Positions 57,600 through 64,000 of a stretch of DNA of 64,000 nt are shown piece after piece. Under the pieces are notes generated by a model that was given only the letters and a program-made list of their open reading frames with translations, was not told where the DNA came from and did no database searches. Positions within the stretch are counted from its first letter, which is position 1; every line of letters begins with the position of its first letter. The position numbers were made by a program, and so were the translations under genes. Source of the stretch: Aselliscus stoliczkanus. Taxonomy: Eukaryota; Chordata; Mammalia; Chiroptera; Hipposideridae. The stretch spans positions 80,376,852-80,440,851 of the forward strand of contig CM066736.1 in NCBI GenBank assembly GCA_033961575.1. The letters are read 5' to 3'.

Positions 57600-58204
57600 C
57601 AATTGTTGACATATTATTATATAGTTTGTGAGCATTTTTATGACTGTGAGGATATCATTTGCTTTAAATGAAAACCTAATGAGATAAGTAGGACATAGAT
57701 TATGAAGAAAAAGAGCCCATCATATGCTAATCATGAGTGAATTTGCCATCTCACATAAGCTCAGAAATATCATGGAATTTGTCCAAGGTTTATTTCTCTT
57801 CAGGATTTTAGCTACTAACGTTAGCTGCCAATGATGCTAAATGACTCCAAGTAAATTTGATAAGAGATTTTGTCTACTGAATTTCCCAATGAAAAACCAC
57901 TGTGATTTGCATCTACCAACCTCCCACTCCACTGACACTCTTTTTGACTGATCTCAGGAGACCTAAACCCTTCTGTCAGAGACAAGGAGATGGAAATGGT
58001 TTGATATATGGTTTTTAAAAACAAACTTTGACGTGACCAAACAAATTAGATTCCATTGAGTATTTTGTATCTTGCCAGTTGACAATCCCACATGTAGTAT
58101 TCCTCTAACAAGCCCTGTTCTATTTGTATTAAATATTTCTTAATGTAAAGGAAACATTTGACTTTATTTTGTCTCTCCCATTATCATGTTTACTTCTGTA
58201 ATTT
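57600..58204. other. No gene; single-copy sequence
   Basis: A 67-codon minus frame at 57821-58024 has no domain. Confidence 0.4.
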
Positions 58205-58220
58205 ATAAAATGTGTTTCCA

Positions 58221-58326
58221 GGGCCGGCCGAGTGGCGCGGTGGTTAAGCGCTGGCTTGGGAAGCCAGCGGTCCAGGTTCCGTCCCACATGTGAGGGCCAG
58301 TGACACTGCCCTCAAAAAAAATAAAA
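58221..58326 (+). mobile_element. Short tRNA-derived SINE (plus)
   Basis: 'gggccggccgagtggcgcgg' head through 'gtgacactgccctc' and an A-rich tail. Perfect 16-bp duplication ATAAAATGTGTTTCCA at 58205-58220 and 58327-58342. The B box is damaged (GGTTCCGTCCC). Confidence 0.96.
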
Positions 58327-58594
58327 ATAAAATGTGTTTCCATGCTTCATATGGCAGGTAAGTGACAGTGGAACCTTGATGTGAATAAAGGCCTCTATGC
58401 ATTAAGAACTAGTGGACAGGCCCCTCAGAGAACCATGAAAACAGTGTTTGATGAACCTTGCTTATTGTGCTGCAGACACTTTATTTCCTGCTCTGAGTCT
58501 AAGAAAACTTCTGTTTTGGCTCCAAGATAGAGACTAATAAGATGCTTGAGCTGGTGAGTGAGGGTCTCAGAGATCATACTATCTAACCTCTTCA

Positions 58595-58740
58595 TTTTTT
58601 AAATAAGGAAACTGAGGCTTGAAGCATCTAAGTGACTGGAGGAACTAATAAGTGAGAACTAGAGCTACAAATAGAATTTCAGAATAAATTACTGAATATT
58701 TACCACATATCAGACATTATACCAGGCACTAGGGTTTGCA
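58595..58740 (-). repeat. MIR SINE, antisense
   Basis: 'aataaggaaactgaggcttg', 'taagtgactggagg' and 'ataccaggcactagg' are MIR in reverse. Confidence 0.7.
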
Positions 58741-58849
58741 GAATTGAATATGGAACTGAATTGTGTTCCTTGAAGCTCAAGTTCTCAGAGAAAGGAAAAA
58801 TATAAAGAGATGTTTACCATGCACTGTATGATGTACTTGCTCAAAATCA

Positions 58850-59065
58850 TGGGATCAGAAAGACGTATTTGAAACTCATTTCTGCTTCTTATTAGCTCTG
58901 CCACGCTATCAACTTGGTAGGCCAATTAGCCTCTGATACTCATTTCTTCATCTATTACATGAGGGTAGTACTAGTTATCTTAGAGTTATTATGTAATGAT
59001 TCAGTTAAAAGTTCTTTAAAAGTTGTTAAATTTAGTAAAATGTACAGGATTATTATTTATCCTGT
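58850..59065 (+). repeat. MIR SINE
   Basis: 'tttctgcttcttattagctctg', 'tcatttcttcatctattacatg' and 'cttagagttattatgtaatg' in MIR order. Confidence 0.65.
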
Positions 59066-59759
59066 TCTACTTATTGATCAAAATGCACACACACAATAAA
59101 CTATATTGCCTTATGTGTATCCTACCCAATGCAGGAGTAGGTATATATAGAAAGTGATGCAGCTCAATTTTCATATTCATATTTTTCTTTACCGTATTCA
59201 GTTGGCTCTATTAGAAAGTTAATTAACAAAATACACTCACAATTAAAAGGGCTCTTTTGCAAAAATTCTTTTGTGTTAAATAAATAAATTGCTAATTCTC
59301 CTTTATTGAAAAATCTGCCTTTTATTTGCTTGGCCTTATTAAATCTCAACATATTTGTGTTTTCTTTCTAAAGAATGATTATTAACAATTAGTAGTTTTT
59401 AAATAATAAAAATTCTTTTAGGGATAAGGGAAGGTATCAAGTCATGTGGCAGCCTACATTTAATCTGCCCAGGGTAGGACCTAGATATAAGCCATGATGA
59501 CAAGAAAGTGTCTGCTCTAACTTCACCTTAGAAACTAGCAAAATAGCCTATCAAAGTTGAAGTGTGAAAGGAAAGAGCCTCTTTGACAGATACAGGGGAC
59601 AGATATAGGGAATGATTAAGGAAACAAGTTGTTTACTTCAGAGCATGTTGAGATTTATAATGCAGTGGCTTTTAATACATACCCATTATACAGCCACATT
59701 ATACACTAATAGACTTGTTCTATAATATGATTTGCTGATATGCTACAGAGACTATAGCA
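59066..59759. other. No gene; unassigned sequence
   Basis: No recognised structure apart from A/T runs. Confidence 0.4.
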
Positions 59760-59925
59760 AGAACTTTTATTCAAGGATTTTCATAGACTCTCTTATCTGT
59801 GTTTAGAAGATAAATCACCTTGGATTACAGATGAGAAAACACAGCCTCAGAGAGATTAGGTAGCTTGCCCAAACTCACAAAGTTTATGAATAATTCTGGG
59901 ATTCAAATTTAAATTTATCCAAAAT
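59760..59925 (-). repeat. MIR SINE, antisense
   Basis: 'tacagatgagaaaacacagcc', 'agcttgcccaaactcaca' and 'tctgggattcaaattt' are MIR in reverse. Confidence 0.75.
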
Positions 59926-60221
59926 TAGGGTCTTCTACTACCCATACTTTCCTTATGGTCAACAAGATGATAAACCTAATTGTAAGAATAAACGATTCAT
60001 TTAATTAGTGTTTTAAGTGAACACATGGTGTTTATGATTATGATCAGTATTTCCAAGGATCATTAACGTTCCTTGCAATGAACAGCTTGGTCACTTCTTG
60101 GCAAGTACTACTCCTCAGCTAACACAATATAACCAACATTTTTATGAAAAGTCGTGTTCTAATTGATATAGGTAAGATGATCTTTCAGAGATAAATGAGG
60201 CATTTTAAGAACTTCAATATA

Positions 60222-60444
60222 CAGAGGCTGCCAAAACATGTCTACACATTTTAAGAAAGGGAAACTGTATTACAATTGCAATGCTCAATATGTACCAATA
60301 ACAACAGATGAATACAAGTCATGTTTGACTTCTGCAATTACAAGAGGTGCTCAAAGTGGTTACCATCAGCTGATTATGGCGAACTACTGCTTGAGCAACG
60401 TTGACCAAATTATCCACTTGTATACATTTTCTTGGCACCCCTGG
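60222..60444 (+). mobile_element. TA-flanked MITE, family M, copy 3 (best preserved)
   Basis: Begins CAGAGGCTGCCAAAACATGT. The right end '...ACATTTTCTTGGCACCCCTGG' read in reverse gives CCAGGGGTGCCAAGAAAATG, a ~24-bp imperfect inverted repeat. TA lies at 60220-60221 and 60445-60446. The interior matches 8113-8336 throughout. The 73-codon frame across it is not a gene. Confidence 0.85.
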
Positions 60445-61199
60445 TATTATTTTTATTAAAATAACAAACTAAATATAGTGATCATTTCTCCTTAGTTTCT
60501 AGAATTCTACTAGCTTTCTTTTATATACACTACATGACTTTATGGAGAGACCAAGTCATGACATCACAGAAATGTCTTGACTTACAGCAGGGCAAACCTT
60601 TCTAGACAATCTCAGCATTCTCATCCATTCTTGGAAAAGCCTTGATGTGTCACAAAAAAATTATTGAACTCAGAATCAGAATACCAGATGCTAATCCCAG
60701 CCCTGTTACTATTAGCAGCTTTCTTGCCCCATCCCAATATTTTTTCTTGTTTCCAGATCTCACTATCCTAAAATTCGAGGGACCAAGATACCATTATTTC
60801 TGAAATGTTTTTGGTTCTAATGTCTTAAAATGAAAAAAAAAAAAAAACTTCAGTGAAGGATAATAAGTTGGGTATGTTCATGCAATAATTAATCTCTTTT
60901 CCTATGGCAGGCTTAGGCATATTAAAAAAGAGAGAGAGAGAGAGAAAGATGCATGGTAACAAAGGACAAACAGAGCAACAATAATAATAAAAAAATCTTC
61001 CAAAGATTAGATTTAGAATTCAGGGTAGAATGGAGAACTTTAAAATGTAGAATTAGGAACTGGAGAAATGAAGAAGAAAAAATGGCAAATATTAAAATAT
61101 TAATAGCTAAGTAAAACAGACTTTTCCCCTCCATTTATATTTTTAAAAATAAGTATGACTGTTGAAAGCAAAAAAATATATAATATTGACTTGTGGGGC
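60445..61199. other. No gene; unassigned sequence
   Basis: Contains a poly-A run at 60833-60846 and (GA)n at 60929-60947. 60655-60720 may be a MIR relic. Confidence 0.4.
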
Positions 61200-61585
61200 T
61201 TTTCATTAATGTATATCTGAGATACATGACAATTATACCATAAAGTGGGGAGGAATATAGACCTGGTATTTGTAAAGTTTCTCTATTTTACTTGGAGTGA
61301 TAAAATATTAAATCTAAGTACCTGTGAAAAATTAGACATGTACATTTTAATCCCTAGAGCAAGTACTATAAATAATACAAGAAGATATAGCTAAAAAGTC
61401 AACAAATAAATTAAAATGGAATGCTAAAATGCATTCACATAATCCAAAATAATGTCAGAAAAAGGGGAGCAGAGGAACAAGAAACTGACTAAAAAAACCC
61501 AAACAATAAATAATAAAATGGCCACCCAAAATCTGAGCATATTCATTATTACATTAAATGGAAAAGGTCTAGGTTTGACATTCCA
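61200..61585 (+). repeat. Old LINE-1 (5' region to ORF2 start), sense
   Basis: 'attttaatccctagagcaag', 'tatagctaaaaagtcaac' and 'attaaaatggaatgctaaaa' equal the region seen at 1390-1480. Translation around 61533-61575 gives LSIFIITLNGKGLG, a decayed ORF2 start. Confidence 0.75.
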
Positions 61586-61959
61586 GGTAATATGTAAATA
61601 CAATTTACCCTGTTTCTCCCATTGAAGAGGACTGTGGCTAGTTGGAAAAAACTCTTAAAAGTATATATCAGCAGTTAAGTACCACCAAATCAGCAGTGAG
61701 CTTACCATTTTTTCTCTCTCCAGCATCTGCTGGGCAGAGTTCAATGCATTGGAAACTTGGAAATAAATACCCAGCACAGAGTGTTCCAAGAGACTTACTG
61801 TATTTCTGGCTCAGTGAGTGAACAGGGGAAGTTTAGAATCCATCCATTGTCCTCTTTTCTCTGTTCCCTTATTGACCCACGGTAGAGATTTACCAACTGG
61901 TGACAATGGGAGACGGCAGGAGCCAAAAGTCTAAGAAAGGAGAGCCTTTCCTGAATTGT
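61586..61959. other. No gene; unassigned sequence
   Basis: No repeat or frame recognised. Confidence 0.4.
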
Positions 61960-62024
61960 GATTGGTATCTGACATTAACTTGGGGAATTCTCAGTCATTA
62001 TGTTTCAAACATTTCTTCTTTTTT

Positions 62025-62388
62025 CTCTATTTTTTTCCTTTCTGATTCCAATAACACATTTGTTATAACTTTAATAATTGTCCCACAGTCTTTGCATAAT
62101 TCTCTTTCCCCCAGCCTTTGTTCTCTTTGTTTTTTTGGCTTTTGAGGATTTTATTGCTATATCCTCTATCTCAGAGATTCTCTCTCCAGACATGTCCAGC
62201 CCATCAGAAACATTTACTTCTGTTACAGTTTTTTTTTTTTTTATATCTAGAATTTGTTTTTGGTCCTTTCTTCTTTCCATCTCGCTGTTTGCATTGCCCA
62301 TCTGTTGTTGCATGTTGTCTATGTTATCGATTAGTCTTTGGTATATTAATAATAGTTGTTTTAAATTCTCATATGATAATTCCAACAT
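62025..62388 (-). pseudogene. L1 ORF1 coiled-coil / RNA-binding junction remnant
   Basis: On the minus strand the open frame contains GERISEIEDIAIKSSK, then RLWDNY at about 62071-62090, a stop, and SYNKCVIGIRK just beyond. In the L1 ORF1 protein the ISELED-type stretch ends the coiled coil, and WDNYKxCNIRVxGI begins the RNA-recognition domain. Both landmarks appear in the right order and spacing. ORF1p is the L1 nucleic-acid chaperone. This copy is broken by a stop and has lost its C-terminal domain. I am sure of the family, less of the subfamily. Confidence 0.82.
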
Positions 62389-62466
62389 TCATGACACCTC
62401 TGGTTCTGATGCTTTCTCTGTCTTCTCAATTTTTTCCCCCTCTTTTGGTATGCCTTGTCATTCTTT

Positions 62467-62944
62467 ATTTTTTTTTTAAGATTTTTTTGGGGGATTGGGG
62501 GATGGGAACAGCGTTGGGGAATCGGGGAAGGGGAACAGACAAGCTGCTGTCTTTTTGTTCTTCAGTCTAGTTGTGGAGGAGGTCGCTTCAGTGGCCCATG
62601 TTGGTATTGTGATCACTGTGCTCTTCCTGGTGAGGCAGATTGGTCGCTGCCCATTGGACGGCTGCTTATGGTAGCTGAGGGCAGCTCACGCTGGTTGCTG
62701 GCTACTCATGCTGGCTGCCGGCCACTCATGGTAGTTTACGGCAGCCCACTGTAGCAGGAGCTGCAGCCTACACCGTCACCAGTGACTCACTGCAGTCCAG
62801 CTCCAGGTCAAGATGTTGTTCACCATCTTAGCTGTAGAGGGCCCAGCATCACGTGCCCTCATGTAGGAGCCAAACTGGGGCCCTGCTGCTCAGAGCTGGC
62901 GTCCCAAGCCTACTCTTAACCAATGCGCCACTAGACCGGCCCCC
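62467..62944 (-). mobile_element. Long composite SINE, copy 2 (minus), 16-bp TSD
   Basis: Perfect duplication TGCCTTGTCATTCTTT at 62451-62466 and 62945-62960. The body matches 22125-22564 throughout: 'ggaaggggaacagacaag', 'gttcttcagtctagttgtgg', 'ggcccatgttggtat', 'gctggctgccggccactca'. The head end carries extra sequence around 62880-62900. The AATAAA near the tail is changed to an A run. The frames at 62118-62754 on the plus strand are by-products. Confidence 0.94.
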
Positions 62945-63415
62945 TGCCTTGTCATTCTTTTTCTTGATAGCTGGAAATGATATACCGGGTAAAGGAACTG
63001 CAGTAAATAGTCCTTTAATAATATGGTGGTAAGATGTCGGGGAGGAGACGCATTCCTATGATTAAATCCTAGACAATGTGTCCAGCCATCAGGGAAAAAA
63101 TGTCTTCAGATTGTGAATTCACAAGAGTTTCTCTGTTTTTTTTCTTTCTTTTCTCTTAGATGGCACAAAGTGGCTAGAGGGAACTGGAGTTGGGTATTTT
63201 CTCTTGCCTAGGTCAGCTAAGCTCTGATGAGATCCCAGTAGATTAGACTCCAGTTAATTAGTTCCTCCTGAGGGCAGGCCTTGTTTAGAACCAAGTTCAT
63301 TGGTGTATTTCAAAATGATTCCTTTTTCCCTCCTCCTGCCAGAAGCCTAAGAGATTTTTCTCTGATATATACTGTAGGAATGTGGTCAAGCTCCTGGAGG
63401 TAAATCTCACAAAAT

Positions 63416-63426
63416 GGGGGGGGGGG
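63416..63426. repeat. G11 homopolymer
   Basis: Eleven consecutive G in an otherwise AT-rich area; a likely length-error site. Confidence 0.95.
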
Positions 63427-63720
63427 TTCTCTTATGACTACATGCCCGTGGCATCTTTAACTCGGAGTTGTCTGTACTTAGCCTCTAGCAGTTTGTCGAT
63501 TTCAGTTCAGGTTTTCCTACCTCAGCTCTGGCACCCGAGGCAGTTTTTGCTCAAGTGTCTCTGCTCCTGTGAGTGACCATTTTCAATATTTACCTGTCTC
63601 TACAACCTTGAGATCAGCGGTTTGCCCTGTGTTCTCTCTTCTCTTATGGACCCAAGAAGATCTGTTGATTTTTCAGCCTATTTAGCTTTATACCTGTTAG
63701 GCTGAAGTGGAGACCTCTAA

Positions 63721-64000
63721 CCTTCTTATATTTTGAACGAAAGCCAAACAACCATCATTTCATTTTAAGAAGTGGGCAAATGTGTTCTACTTGCCATGAT
63801 AAATGAATACCCAGGGACTCATATGTTTTTCTCTTGATTTTCTATTTTAAACTTTAAAAACTTATATAGGATGTTTAGTTGTTTGTGATCTGTCCAGTCC
63901 TATCGATAAAATGTACAACAGAGATTAATTTCCTCATTTTTCCTGTTTACTATAGCCTTCATTAAAGGAAAACATATAAATAATTCTAGCTAATATAACA
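63721..64000. other. No gene; unassigned sequence to window end
   Basis: Nothing recognised. Confidence 0.4.

Larger units (their letters stand above)
61960..63720 (-). repeat. Old LINE-1 5' region with ORF1, antisense, split by a long SINE
   Basis: Antisense L1 with an ORF1 remnant (62025-62388). Upstream in the element's own direction comes 5' sequence: 'tcatatgataattccaacat', 'gatgctttctctgtcttct', 'ggtatgccttgtcattctt|ttcttgatagctgg'. The long SINE sits precisely at the bar. Homologous to 56290-57590, so two copies of the same L1 segment lie 6 kb apart. The 5' limit near 63720 is approximate. Confidence 0.75.

Noticed and set aside
62078..62754. Overlapping plus-strand frames of 99-150 codons
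   Set aside because: They are antisense to an L1 ORF1 remnant and run into a SINE; hydrophobic composition arises from T-rich sequence.

Overview
The window is AT-rich mammalian nuclear DNA with no supportable protein-coding gene, exon, RNA gene or CpG island. Every longer open frame is explained by a microsatellite, a SINE or an old transposon, or has no recognisable domain. It reads as intergenic or deep-intronic sequence. Lineage call (inference): a bat, most likely a rhinolophoid (Yinpterochiroptera). Eight short SINEs share one tRNA-derived head. Two ~450-480 bp SINEs carry the same head plus a body and tail resembling, from memory, rhinolophid/hipposiderid SINEs. The young L1 3' ends are also of a type I associate with bats.

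Layout. 1-8 kb: an old L1 ORF2 fragment split by a SINE, and an unexplained ~300 bp direct duplication (5041-5336 and 5930-6234). 8-18 kb: two TA-flanked mariner-type MITEs, old LTR and L1 pieces, two SINEs. 18-23 kb: MIR and L2 relics, a 303-bp hAT element inside an L2 with a perfect 8-bp target duplication, a young L1 3' end, and the first long SINE. 23-33 kb: microsatellites, L2 and LTR relics, a 572-bp mariner remnant, a GC-richer unexplained block, an L1 with inverted 5' part, a Tigger/MER2-like element, and a MITE containing a second L1 with an inverted 5' part. 33-48 kb: mostly unassigned sequence with scattered L1, L2, MIR, one MER5A and a SINE whose tail became an (AT)n array. 49-57.6 kb: two deep nests of elements in antisense L1s. 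58-64 kb: a SINE, a third MITE copy, L1 5'/ORF2 sequence, and an antisense L1 with a recognisable ORF1 coiled-coil remnant split by the second long SINE.

The useful content is a datable record of insertions: target duplications, who interrupts whom, and inversion break points. Several single-copy blocks rich in homeodomain-like AT motifs are listed as candidate regulatory sequence with low confidence. I found no undescribed functional system. Family names come from memory of consensus sequences, not from a database search; boundaries without a stated duplication are approximate.
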